Shown: positions 8,439 through 15,662 of the stretch, piece after piece
How positions within the stretch are numbered: position 1 is the first letter of the stretch
Layout of the letters: each line of letters begins with the position of its first letter
Source of the DNA: Roseovarius sp. MMSF_3359
Lineage (GTDB): Bacteria > Pseudomonadota > Alphaproteobacteria > Rhodobacterales > Rhodobacteraceae
DNA length: 64,000 nt
Direction of reading: 5' to 3'
NCBI RefSeq assembly: GCF_030733385.1
Contig: NZ_JASHJC010000011.1
Coordinates: forward strand, 1-64,000
Translations under genes and position numbers: made by a program
The notes under the pieces: model-generated
Seen by the model: only the letters and a program-made list of their open reading frames with translations
Told to the model about the DNA's origin: nothing
Database searches by the model: none

Positions 8439-8899
8439 ATAAGATCGTCCCCAGCGTCCGCTCTCGCCAAATCACCGAGAGCATCTGACCGTTGCGCATC
8501 TCGCCTTTCCTTGTAAGCGAACAGATCATCCGCACGTACGCGCCTGTGGCGGCCCGTCTTCGTGAAGGGAACGTCCCCGTTCTCCAGAAGATTGACAAGG
8601 AACGGTCGCGAAACATTCAGCAGATCTGCGGCTTGTTGCGTCGTCAATTCTGCTTCGACCGGGATCATACGGAAGCCTCGCCCGCTCGACACCAAACGCA
8701 ACACCTCCAGGAGAGATGCGGTCAGCGCAGGGGCAAGGGTAACGGTTTGCATCTCCCCACTTTCGAGCGCGAGTGACAGCGTCGTTGGTTCGCCCTCCTT
8801 GATCTGGGAGGCAACAATTGTTCTGAGTTGTTCCGCGTTCTTGATCTCAACCTCATCTGGCAAACGATCAAAAAACGCCTCGTTTTTCAGGGCGGACAT
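8435..8899 (-). CDS. Antitoxin with excisionase-type HTH (partner of PIN toxin)
   Basis: A 154-residue protein with a MerR/excisionase-type helix-turn-helix near residues 88-130 (TTQQAADLLNVSRPFLVNLLENG, then GRHRRVRADDL), a layout common in antitoxins paired with PIN toxins. The C-terminal 25 residues are acidic and probably wrap the toxin. It is the first gene of a two-gene operon, with TCGAAAT repeats upstream that it probably binds to repress its own promoter. Confidence 0.82.
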   Translation of the reverse strand: MSALKNEAFFDRLPDEVEIKNAEQLRTIVASQIKEGEPTTLSLALESGEMQTVTLAPALTASLLEVLRLVSSGRGFRMIPVEAELTTQQAADLLNVSRPFLVNLLENGDVPFTKTGRHRRVRADDLFAYKERRDAQRSDALGDLARADAGDDLI

Positions 8900-8945
8900 G
8901 ATTTCTCTCCAGTGTTTTCTTAGCTTGTTTTCAACATAGGGATTA

Positions 8946-8980
8946 TTCGAAATAATCGCAATAGTCGAAATATTCGAAAT
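8946..8980. promoter_or_regulatory. Repeated TTCGAAAT operator of the PIN/HTH operon
   Basis: TTCGAAAT occurs at 8946-8953 and 8973-8980 with a related GTCGAAAT between them, in the promoter of the antitoxin gene. The core TTCGAA is itself palindromic. It is a likely autoregulatory operator. Confidence 0.5.
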
Positions 8981-9045
8981 TTCTTAGCATTGTATGAAAG
9001 CCACCTTCCGTGGTGCCTCGGTATTGGCAAGCTATGAATTTGACA

Positions 9046-9116
9046 TCCCCGCATCCTCCAGCTGCTCGCGGTCCGGCAGGTCGCGCAGACTCTGTAATCC
9101 AAAGGCGACGAGGAAC
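9046..9116 (-). pseudogene. Remnant of an scpB 3' end (copy 2)
   Basis: The minus strand reads FLVAFGLQSLRDLPDREQL followed by EDAGMSNS and a stop, almost the same as the C terminus of the intact ScpB at 9738 but with different codons. No other part of scpB is present. It lies between the ParDE pair and the PIN/HTH pair. Confidence 0.7.
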
Positions 9117-9165
9117 TACTCGGCCACGGCTGCAGATGAATCTGCTGCAATTGGATGTATCGCAT

Positions 9166-9465
9166 TTACTCTGTCAAAAAGACTGACCAATTCGCTTGCG
9201 CATGAACGACTCTCACGACATCGATGAAACCATCGTCCGCAATGTAGATGATCAGATGCTTTCGGTAGGGATGAATCCGTACTGGTGGTGTAAATTCCTG
9301 CCGTAACCGCGCCATCTCGGGGAATTCAGCCAGAAGTTTCAGGGCTGCGTCCATTCCGGACAGGTAGTCAACGGCCTGCGCCTCCGACCAAGTATCCACC
9401 GTGTAGTCCCAGATGCCATCGAGATCCGCTTCGGCGCGCGGACGCAGCTTCACCGGGCGGATCAC
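9166..9465 (-). CDS. parE: ParE/RelE-superfamily toxin
   Basis: A 99-residue toxin with the ParE pattern: LRPRAEADLDGIWDYT at the start, LAEFPEMARLRQEF in the middle, then RIHPYRKHLIIYI and IDVVRVVHAQANW. I place the start at GTG 9465, one base after the antitoxin stop; longer upstream frames would run through the antitoxin gene. ParE toxins poison DNA gyrase; some relatives cut mRNA. It is a plasmid-stability partner of the ParD gene. Confidence 0.85.
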   Translation of the reverse strand: MIRPVKLRPRAEADLDGIWDYTVDTWSEAQAVDYLSGMDAALKLLAEFPEMARLRQEFTPPVRIHPYRKHLIIYIADDGFIDVVRVVHAQANWSVFLTE

Positions 9466-9466
9466 C

Positions 9467-9706
9467 TTACGACGTTCCGGATTTCTTGCGTTCGATGAAC
9501 GCGCCCATCTCGAAATCGCGGGGTTCGCCACTTTCCAAGCCTTCGTCGACAAGAGTCTGGATTTCACCGACGGCCTGATGGCGCACCTGTTCCTTGCGGA
9601 TCAGATCGCGAACGTAATCGCTGACATTGCTGTAGCGCCCGTCTTTGGTTTGCGCCTCGACCCAGGATTTCATCGGATCGGGAAGGGAGACATTCATCGT
9701 AGCCAT
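9467..9706 (-). CDS. parD: ParD-type antitoxin
   Basis: A 79-residue ribbon-helix-helix protein: MNVSLPDPMKSWVEAQTKDG and YSNVSDYVRDLIRKEQ form the DNA-binding part, and the acidic C terminus (GLESGEPRDFEMGAFIE) binds the toxin. It lies directly upstream of and nearly touching the ParE gene, so the pair is one operon that is probably self-repressed. Confidence 0.87.
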   Translation of the reverse strand: MATMNVSLPDPMKSWVEAQTKDGRYSNVSDYVRDLIRKEQVRHQAVGEIQTLVDEGLESGEPRDFEMGAFIERKKSGTS

Positions 9707-9737
9707 AGGGCTAAGGTGGGCTTTATGGCAAAGTTTG

Positions 9738-10340
9738 TCAAGATTGGGCTGTCGTGGCTATCCCCGCATCTTCGAGTTGTTCACGGTCCGGCAAGTCTCC
9801 CAGGCTCTCCAACCCGAACGCCACCAGGAACTGTTCGGTGGTGACGAAGGTGTAGGGCGCGCCACGGCGGGGGGCGCGGGGGCCGGTGGTGATGAGATCG
9901 CGCGCATGCAGCCGGCCAATAAGGTCACGGCTGATCTCCTTGCCGAAGATCTCTTTCAAACCTTCACGGGTGATCGGCTGGTGATAGGCGATGGCCGCGA
10001 GCACCGCGACATCGAACTCGCGCAGATCCAGCTCTTGTTCCCCGAGATCCGCCGCCGCCCGGATGGCGGGTGCATAGGCGGTGCGCGTCCGCAACATCCA
10101 GCCCTCTGTCACGCGGGCAATCTCGTAGGGGCGCTCAGACAGTTCAACCGCCAGGTCCTCGATCAGCAGATCCACCGAAGCCCCCTGCCCCACCACCCTG
10201 GCCAGATCGCCTGCCGGCACCGGCGATGCACTGGCAAAAAGCACCGCCTCGATCCGGCGCATCCACTCGCGCCAGCGCAGGTTTTGCGGCAGGTCCTCCA
10301 GCTCGCGGTCAAAGCCGATATCGGGATGATCCTTGGCCAA
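9738..10340 (-). CDS. scpB: Plasmid-type ScpB (SMC-associated segregation protein)
   Basis: A 200-residue ScpB homologue made of two winged helices (RRIEAVLFASASPVPAGDLARVVG; then AVLAAIAYHQPITREGLKEIFG and LHARDLITTGPRAPRRGAPYTFVTT, broken here by the length limit). ScpB normally joins ScpA and Smc in chromosome condensation. No scpA or smc lies near, so it may act with the chromosomal complex or independently. The only start near the family's usual position is TTG at 10340, two bases after the stop of DUF1403, so the two are coupled. Its 3' end recurs twice as remnants toward 7.8 kb. Confidence 0.82.
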   Translation of the reverse strand: MAKDHPDIGFDRELEDLPQNLRWREWMRRIEAVLFASASPVPAGDLARVVGQGASVDLLIEDLAVELSERPYEIARVTEGWMLRTRTAYAPAIRAAADLGEQELDLREFDVAVLAAIAYHQPITREGLKEIFGKEISRDLIGRLHARDLITTGPRAPRRGAPYTFVTTEQFLVAFGLESLGDLPDREQLEDAGIATTAQS

Positions 10341-10342
10341 CG

Positions 10343-11233
10343 CTACACCCCATAGATCCGGAACGTATCCCGACCCGTCAACTCACGCGCGACACCCAGT
10401 TCCACCAGCCGATCGCAGAACCGGCGGGCGGCCCGGTCCGAGGCCAGCGACGTGAGCGCAGAAGGAGCAACAGCATCACGGTTCAGGAACAGCGCCACCG
10501 CCTCCCCTGCCCCTTTGGCCCGCAGCTTCGGCGCCACGGCGTGCAGCTGAGAGGCCCGGCGCGCCAGGTCGGCAGCCGTTCGTGTGGCCTCGCCCGCCGA
10601 CACAATCACCGCCCGATGGCAGGCCTGCCGCAGGTCATCGCCGCGCTTGCGCAGATCGCCGCGTTTCAGACCAGCCGCCAGGAGCGGCACCATGTGTTTC
10701 CAGCCCAGGGCCTGCGCCAGCGCCGCTTCCGCCAGAATCAGCGCGGAACCCTCCTCTCGGGGACATTCAGCCAGAACAGTCTTTAACACTGCGGCTGAGC
10801 GGGTCACCGGCGACCGCTGCCCAACATCTAGCCATTCCGCGATCTGCTCGGGTGCCAGGCTCGGCAATGCCCGGTGAAGCGCCCCAACCGAGATCGGCCG
10901 TTCGACCGCGCGCCGCCAGGACAGATATACCTCCCCTGCCGGGCCGGGATTATCGCCGGGCTGCAGGAACGCAACCGTATCGCGCAGATCCCCTGCCCGT
11001 TCCGGGCGTCCTAACCGCGTCACACAAGCATCTGCGGCACGCAACGCCAGACGCTCCCGGAACAAGCTCTGGGGCACGTCTTGCCGTGCCACCACAAGAT
11101 GCAGGTGGCTGAGTGCCGCCCCTGACAAAAACGCCACAGTTTCAGGGGTTTCCGCACGGCCCGAAGTGACCCAATCCGGCAGGTGCGGTAGGTTGGTTAG
11201 ACCGTTCGAGATGGTTGCAGGCTGGTATGTCAT
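10343..11233 (-). CDS. DUF1403-family protein
   Basis: A 296-residue alpha-helical protein of the DUF1403 type, seen mainly on alphaproteobacterial plasmids. Recognisable parts are LSGAALSHLHLVVAR, ADACVTRLGRPERAGDLRD and the C-terminal LASDRAARRFCDRLVELG, which looks like a winged helix. It is the first gene of an operon with scpB and is divergent from a tyrosine recombinase gene. No biochemical function is known to me; the context suggests plasmid segregation or resolution. Confidence 0.72.
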   Translation of the reverse strand: MTYQPATISNGLTNLPHLPDWVTSGRAETPETVAFLSGAALSHLHLVVARQDVPQSLFRERLALRAADACVTRLGRPERAGDLRDTVAFLQPGDNPGPAGEVYLSWRRAVERPISVGALHRALPSLAPEQIAEWLDVGQRSPVTRSAAVLKTVLAECPREEGSALILAEAALAQALGWKHMVPLLAAGLKRGDLRKRGDDLRQACHRAVIVSAGEATRTAADLARRASQLHAVAPKLRAKGAGEAVALFLNRDAVAPSALTSLASDRAARRFCDRLVELGVARELTGRDTFRIYGV

Positions 11234-11309
11234 ACCACAACACTAGTCTCTCGCGGCGCTTTTGGCCACAATATAGTGTATAAACCGCCCCGCCTTTCTG
11301 ATCTCACTC

Positions 11310-11338
11310 ATGTCCAATAAGTTTGCCTTATCGGACAT
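11310..11338. promoter_or_regulatory. 12-5-12 inverted repeat beside the recombinase gene
   Basis: ATGTCCAATAAG (11310-11321) and CTTATCGGACAT (11327-11338) form an inverted repeat with one mismatch and a 5-bp centre, located 21 bp before the recombinase start and inside the divergent promoter region. Two 11-13 bp arms around a short centre is the usual form of a tyrosine-recombinase core site. It could instead be an operator for one of the flanking genes. Confidence 0.6.
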
Positions 11339-11359
11339 AAATGGGATAGGCTCGGAAAC

Positions 11360-12526
11360 ATGGGTAGTCTCACAAATAACGGCACCAAAATTGAGGTTTC
11401 CAACGCGCCTGAGGCTGAGATCTCGAGCTCAGCGACCTCCGACGCGGCGAACGGTGACGAACGCGACGAGAGAGTCGCTGCAGGCGGGGCCTCGATCGCC
11501 CTCCCCTCTCATGTGGCCGGTTCCGGCACCCTTGATCGGCTGGTGGACGCTGCGCGTGATTATGCCAAGGCCTCGACGGCCGAAAACACCAACAAGGCTT
11601 ATGCAGCCGATTGGAAGCACTTCGCCCGCTGGTGCCGGCGCAAGGGAACCGATCCCCTGCCCCCGTCGCCGGAAATGATCGGTCTTTATCTGACCGACCT
11701 GGCCGCGCCGACAAGTGGGTTCCGATCGCAGTTGGCGTCCCGACCCCTCTCAGTTTCGACGATTGACCGGCGGCTGTCCGGTCTTGCCTGGAACTACGCG
11801 CAGCGCGGGTTCGCGCTAGACCGCAAGGATCGCCACATCGCCACCGTCCTGGCCGGCATCAAACGCAAGCACGCGCGGCCACCGATGCAGAAGGAAGCGA
11901 TCCTGCCCGAAGACATCCTCGCCATGGTCGCCACCCTGGGTTTCGATCTGCGCGGGTTGCGCGACCGGGCAATCCTGCTTCTGGGCTTTGCTGGCGGCCT
12001 CAGGCGGTCAGAGATTGTCAGCCTGGACGTCGGCAAGGACGACACCCCCGATAGCGGCGGCTGGATTGAGATAATCGAGGGCAAAAACGGCGGCGCCCTG
12101 CTCACCCTCAACGCCAAGACCGGCTGGCGCGAGGTCGAGATTGGCCGTGGATCCAGTGACCAGACCTGCCCAGTGCATGCGTTGAGTGAGTGGCTGCATT
12201 TTGCCAGAATCGATTTTGGGCCGGTCTTTGTGCGCACCTCGCGCGACGGAAAGAAGGCCTTGGAGGCCCGCCTGTCGGACAAACATGTCGCCCGCCTCAT
12301 CAAGACCACTGTCCTGAAATCCGGCATCCGGTCTGAACTCCCCGAGAAAGACCGACTCTCCCTGTTCTCTGGCCACAGCCTGCGCGCGGGGCTTGCCAGT
12401 TCGGCCGAGGTGGATGAGCGATATGTCCAGAAGCAGCTCGGCCACGCCTCTGCTGAGATGACCCGCCGCTATCAGCGCCGCCGGGACCGGTTCCGGGTGA
12501 ACCTGACCAAGGCCGCGGGGCTCTAA
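11360..12526 (+). CDS. Tyrosine-type site-specific recombinase
   Basis: A 388-residue integrase/XerCD-type recombinase. An N-terminal core-binding domain (about 60-170) precedes the catalytic domain with R215 (GGLRRSE), H339-x-x-R342 (HSLRAG), H362 (LGHAS) and the nucleophile Y371 (RRYQRRR). All key residues are present. The first 50 residues are Ser/Ala-rich and low in complexity. Its place next to DUF1403, scpB and the rep region suggests plasmid multimer resolution or cointegrate resolution, with the dyad at 11310 as likely site. A phage-type integrase is less likely because no excisionase gene is adjacent. Confidence 0.92.
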   Translation: MGSLTNNGTKIEVSNAPEAEISSSATSDAANGDERDERVAAGGASIALPSHVAGSGTLDRLVDAARDYAKASTAENTNKAYAADWKHFARWCRRKGTDPLPPSPEMIGLYLTDLAAPTSGFRSQLASRPLSVSTIDRRLSGLAWNYAQRGFALDRKDRHIATVLAGIKRKHARPPMQKEAILPEDILAMVATLGFDLRGLRDRAILLLGFAGGLRRSEIVSLDVGKDDTPDSGGWIEIIEGKNGGALLTLNAKTGWREVEIGRGSSDQTCPVHALSEWLHFARIDFGPVFVRTSRDGKKALEARLSDKHVARLIKTTVLKSGIRSELPEKDRLSLFSGHSLRAGLASSAEVDERYVQKQLGHASAEMTRRYQRRRDRFRVNLTKAAGL

Positions 12527-12530
12527 GACG

Positions 12531-13139
12531 ATGCGCAAACCCGGTTCCATGAAAGGTCTTGAGGAGCTTGGCCGCGTTCGGCTGAGTCCGAATTTCTACC
12601 TGCGGGATTTCCTGATGTCGGAGATCGCTAATTTCTACGGCATTCCGAACATCCCCGAGAACCCGGATCTTACGATTGAGACAGGCACACGACTGTGCAA
12701 TGACCTGTTGGAGCCCCTTCAGGATACATTCGGACGACTTGCGATCCGGTCCGGATATCGGTCCGCCAAGGTCACGGCTTTCGGCAACGAACGCCGACAT
12801 GGGGCGAGCGTCAAGTATAACGCGGGGTATCACATCTGGGACATGCTCGATTGCAGCAGCCACAAGGGCGCTGCCGCCTGCATCGTCATTCCCTGGTTCG
12901 CCGATCGCTATGCCAAAGGCGCCGACTGGCGTTCCCTGGCCTGGTGGATCCATGATCACCTGCCGTACTCCCACCTGGAATTCTATCCCAAGCTCTGCGC
13001 CTTCAACATTCACTGGAGCGAAGAACCGAGGCGCCGGATCGACAGTTTCATCGCGCCCAGAGGGTGCCTGACCAAGCCGGGCATGGAAAACCATGGCGGC
13101 AATCACGGTGAATGGTATTCCGGGTTGGGTCAGACCTAG
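12531..13139 (+). CDS. M15/hedgehog-fold-like protein linked to the recombinase
   Basis: A 202-residue protein beginning 4 bases after the recombinase stop, so probably co-transcribed. Residues 20-80 (LRDFLMSEIANFYGI, LEPLQDTFGRLAIRSGYRS) match the start of the peptidase M15 / hedgehog-like DD-peptidase fold. The usual SxHxxGxAxD zinc motif is changed to RRHGASVKYNAGYHIWD, and a later SHLEFYP / FNIHW carries further His residues. It may be an altered enzyme or a non-enzymatic relative. There is no signal peptide. Its function is unknown to me. Confidence 0.6.
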   Translation: MRKPGSMKGLEELGRVRLSPNFYLRDFLMSEIANFYGIPNIPENPDLTIETGTRLCNDLLEPLQDTFGRLAIRSGYRSAKVTAFGNERRHGASVKYNAGYHIWDMLDCSSHKGAAACIVIPWFADRYAKGADWRSLAWWIHDHLPYSHLEFYPKLCAFNIHWSEEPRRRIDSFIAPRGCLTKPGMENHGGNHGEWYSGLGQT

Positions 13140-13153
13140 AACTTCTGCCATGA

Positions 13154-13169
13154 GTTCACAGCTGTGAAC
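13154..13169. promoter_or_regulatory. parS-like palindrome 1
   Basis: GTTCACAGCTGTGAAC is a perfect 16-bp palindrome that fits the GTTnnnnGCnnnnAAC pattern of RepB-binding centromere sites of repABC plasmids. It lies just downstream of repC. Confidence 0.85.
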
Positions 13170-13207
13170 CAAGCAATTCACCACTTGAAAGCGCCATCAC
13201 CAAAGCA

Positions 13208-13223
13208 GTTCACAACTGTGAAC
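13208..13223. promoter_or_regulatory. parS-like palindrome 2
   Basis: GTTCACAACTGTGAAC differs from the first site only at the centre (AC for GC) and lies 54 bp from it, directly before the repC stop codon. The pair probably forms the RepB loading site. Confidence 0.8.
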
Positions 13224-13226
13224 ATC

Positions 13227-14465
13227 TCAGGCCGCATCGCGTCGCATCAGTGCCATGACCATCGGTCCGCAGGAAAACGCTCCAACGGCAGCTTTGTCCG
13301 TAAGCGATCGTAAATAACCACCGGGCGACTGGATCTCCGCAAACCTTTCGAGCATCGCCACCACGACAACCGCTGCTTCCTCAGGACCCATGTGGCGCTT
13401 GGCGTCGTCCCAAGCCGACGGAGAAATACCCATCATCGGGCGGAGAATATCGGCAACTCTTACCAAATCGTGCCAGTGGCGCACGGGGCTTTCACAATAG
13501 GTTCGGAATTCCCGGCACGCCGCAAGGACAAGACCGAGCGGGATGTTCGGTAACTTATCATCGCCAATGTCAGGCGGCTCCAAATCTTCCTCATCATCCC
13601 TTTCGGTATCTTTTGTAGCTGATGGGGTAGGGACCAACGCATCGCCAGCGTCCTTTGCTTTTTCTAAGCAAGGTTCAAAATCATAAGAGTCTTTATTTGA
13701 ATTCTGATAGTGCTGCTCGATATCATCATCACTGGTGCTCATTTCTTCTGTTTCAGATGGATCAATGCGGTCGCGGGCCTCGTTCAGGGCGAGACTGAGA
13801 TCTCCCTCGATCCGTTTTAGCTCGGCCATATCCAGTTTGCGCCGAAGATCGCGGGCCACGAGCACCGCAATGTCTGAAAAACGGTCCCATACCCCCAGAT
13901 CAGGGCGCTGCGCACGGCCATATTCCGCTAGGCCGGCCAGATCACGCCTCATCAGGCTCACAGTGGCGCGCAGGCGCTTGTAGCGCTCCTCGGCGGCCCG
14001 GACGGCCTCGGCGGCCTCACAGACCTCCTGAAAGCGCCGGACGAGCGGTGAGAGGTCGAAGCCGAAGGCAATCTTGTCGTCGCCATAGCGCCGGGCATAG
14101 CGTTTGCCGTTGGGGCTGTCGCGGCGCACGACAAAGCCGATCTGCACCAGGTTGCCGAGATGCCGGCGCATGGTCGAGCAGGGCATGCCGTTCAAACGCT
14201 CACAGATCGCCTTGTTCGACGGATGCACAATCAGATTGTCTTCATTGCCGCCGAGGATCGTGCCGGGATGAAAACTGACAAGCGCCTGAAGCACCGACAT
14301 ATCCCGATCCGAGAGGCCAAAGGCCACGCGGGCAGCAGCCAGCTCGCGCAGCGCCTCCCACTTGTTGGCGCCGGTGGGCGGCAGGTCCTGCTGAGCTGCC
14401 GCCTGATGTTTCAGAATGGCAGCATCCACTGTTCGCCTGAACGGCGTTACGGGGGTGTAGTCCAT
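13227..14465 (-). CDS. repC: RepC replication initiator
   Basis: A 412-residue initiator of the repABC family. It starts MDYTPVTPFRRTVDAAIL, the typical RepC beginning, so ATG 14465 is preferred to a longer frame. RDMSVLQALVSFHP, HPSNKAICERLNGM and STMRRHLGNLVQIGFV form the winged-helix replication domain; the C-terminal part (about 290-412) is the second RepC domain after an acidic linker. RepC binds an origin that usually lies inside its own gene. It is the last gene of the repABC operon and is separated from repB by 177 bp that should hold an antisense RNA. Confidence 0.93.
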   Translation of the reverse strand: MDYTPVTPFRRTVDAAILKHQAAAQQDLPPTGANKWEALRELAAARVAFGLSDRDMSVLQALVSFHPGTILGGNEDNLIVHPSNKAICERLNGMPCSTMRRHLGNLVQIGFVVRRDSPNGKRYARRYGDDKIAFGFDLSPLVRRFQEVCEAAEAVRAAEERYKRLRATVSLMRRDLAGLAEYGRAQRPDLGVWDRFSDIAVLVARDLRRKLDMAELKRIEGDLSLALNEARDRIDPSETEEMSTSDDDIEQHYQNSNKDSYDFEPCLEKAKDAGDALVPTPSATKDTERDDEEDLEPPDIGDDKLPNIPLGLVLAACREFRTYCESPVRHWHDLVRVADILRPMMGISPSAWDDAKRHMGPEEAAVVVVAMLERFAEIQSPGGYLRSLTDKAAVGAFSCGPMVMALMRRDAA

Positions 14466-14484
14466 TTTTGCATCACGAAGACAA

Positions 14485-14640
14485 AGAAAATACGGCCCGC
14501 GAATCACTTTGGACTTGCGAAAAAAGGCTCCGGGCACTAGCTTGAGAGTGTGAGAAACAAGTCAGGGTCTCGTGGAGCGGTGTCTTTGCGGGACCTTTTC
14601 TTTGGCCTGATCGTGCCTCCTTTTTTTAGTTTCTGCTCTT
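14485..14640 (+). ncRNA. Putative countertranscribed RNA between repB and repC
   Basis: repABC plasmids encode a small antisense RNA against the repC leader in the repB-repC gap. Here a plus-strand TTGCGA (14516 region), 17 bp and TAGCTT could be its promoter, and a weak GGC...GCC stem followed by seven T's ends near 14638. The location is canonical, but the exact ends are inferred. Confidence 0.4.
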
Positions 14641-14642
14641 CC

Positions 14643-15662
14643 TCAGTCTTCCGAGCGCTGTAGCCAGCGCCCGTGAAGCTCTTCTATCAACTCCTGTGCC
14701 TCCGCCTCGACCCAGTCAGCAAAGGCGCCATTCTCAAGGCTGATGGACAGGCCTTTGGCGGTGCGTTTGACCGATCCGCCGCGACGACCTGCAAGCTTGA
14801 GTGCGAAACTGCTTGAGCGGGCAGGGGAGGGGGGTTTTGCCTCGGTTCGAGCACTTTTCCCCACGGCTTTGGCGACGGCCTCGAAGGCCAGCACGGAGGG
14901 ATCTTCGAACGGTCCGCTTTCCTCGACCACCATCGCGACGGCGGCTTTGTCGTGCGCCTCGTTCGCGAGGCGGGTGAGTTTGCCCTGATCCGCGCTGGTT
15001 TCCTCGATCGCCTTGCCTAGAGCCTCCCATTTCGGACGGCCGATGCCATGGGCCGGGCCAATGGCGCGCGCCAGGTCGGTACCAACCATGTCTACGACCG
15101 CAAGGGCCATGGAGATCGCGGATTTGGTGACGGTCAGCACCTCTGCAACCTGTGATTGTGTTCCGAAGCCCGATTTGACCAGTTCCTGCGCGAACAGAGC
15201 CTTTTCGATATAGGACAGATCGCGCCGCGCCATGTTTTCGGAAATCTGCGCCCTGAGGGCCGCGTCTTCGTCGAGATTGGCGACAAGCGCGCGGACCTTT
15301 GCCACCTTATCGGAGCCACGGATTGCTTCGAGTCGGCGCCGTCCATAGACCAACAGGTATTGGTCGGCGTCACTTGGGTGACGGCGCACCAGGATCGGCA
15401 CGGTCTGGCCGTTTGCCTCGATCGCATCGCGCAAATCGCGCACGTCCGCTGGATTCAGCCGGTCGGCCATTCGGTCATCAGTGATTGTGGCCGGGTCCAA
15501 CTCCCAGACGTGGTGGGCATCAACCGCATCGCGGGCCGAACGCAGCGCGCGGTTCGAGGACATCATCGGCGTCGTCACCGTGGAAGGCGGGGCAGGGGAG
15601 GGAGCCCCGGCACCTGCGAGGCTGTCGAGCATCGACATGCGTTTTTTCTTGCTGCTGGTCAT
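14643..15662 (-). CDS. repB: RepB, ParB-family partition protein
   Basis: A 339-residue centromere-binding protein. Visible parts are the ParB N domain (NGQTVPILVRRHP, YGRRRLEAIR, ISENMARRDLSYIEKALFA broken at family motifs), the helix-turn-helix (TQSQVAEVLTVTKSAISMAL) and a C-terminal dimerisation region. Its ATG overlaps the repA stop by 4 bases. It should bind the two GTTCACA palindromes at 13.15-13.22 kb and work with RepA to segregate the plasmid. Confidence 0.93.
   Translation of the reverse strand: MTSSKKKRMSMLDSLAGAGAPSPAPPSTVTTPMMSSNRALRSARDAVDAHHVWELDPATITDDRMADRLNPADVRDLRDAIEANGQTVPILVRRHPSDADQYLLVYGRRRLEAIRGSDKVAKVRALVANLDEDAALRAQISENMARRDLSYIEKALFAQELVKSGFGTQSQVAEVLTVTKSAISMALAVVDMVGTDLARAIGPAHGIGRPKWEALGKAIEETSADQGKLTRLANEAHDKAAVAMVVEESGPFEDPSVLAFEAVAKAVGKSARTEAKPPSPARSSSFALKLAGRRGGSVKRTAKGLSISLENGAFADWVEAEAQELIEELHGRWLQRSED

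Noticed and set aside
12300-13184. 294-codon minus-strand frame across the recombinase and M15-like genes
   Set aside because: It is a shadow of two convincing plus-strand genes.
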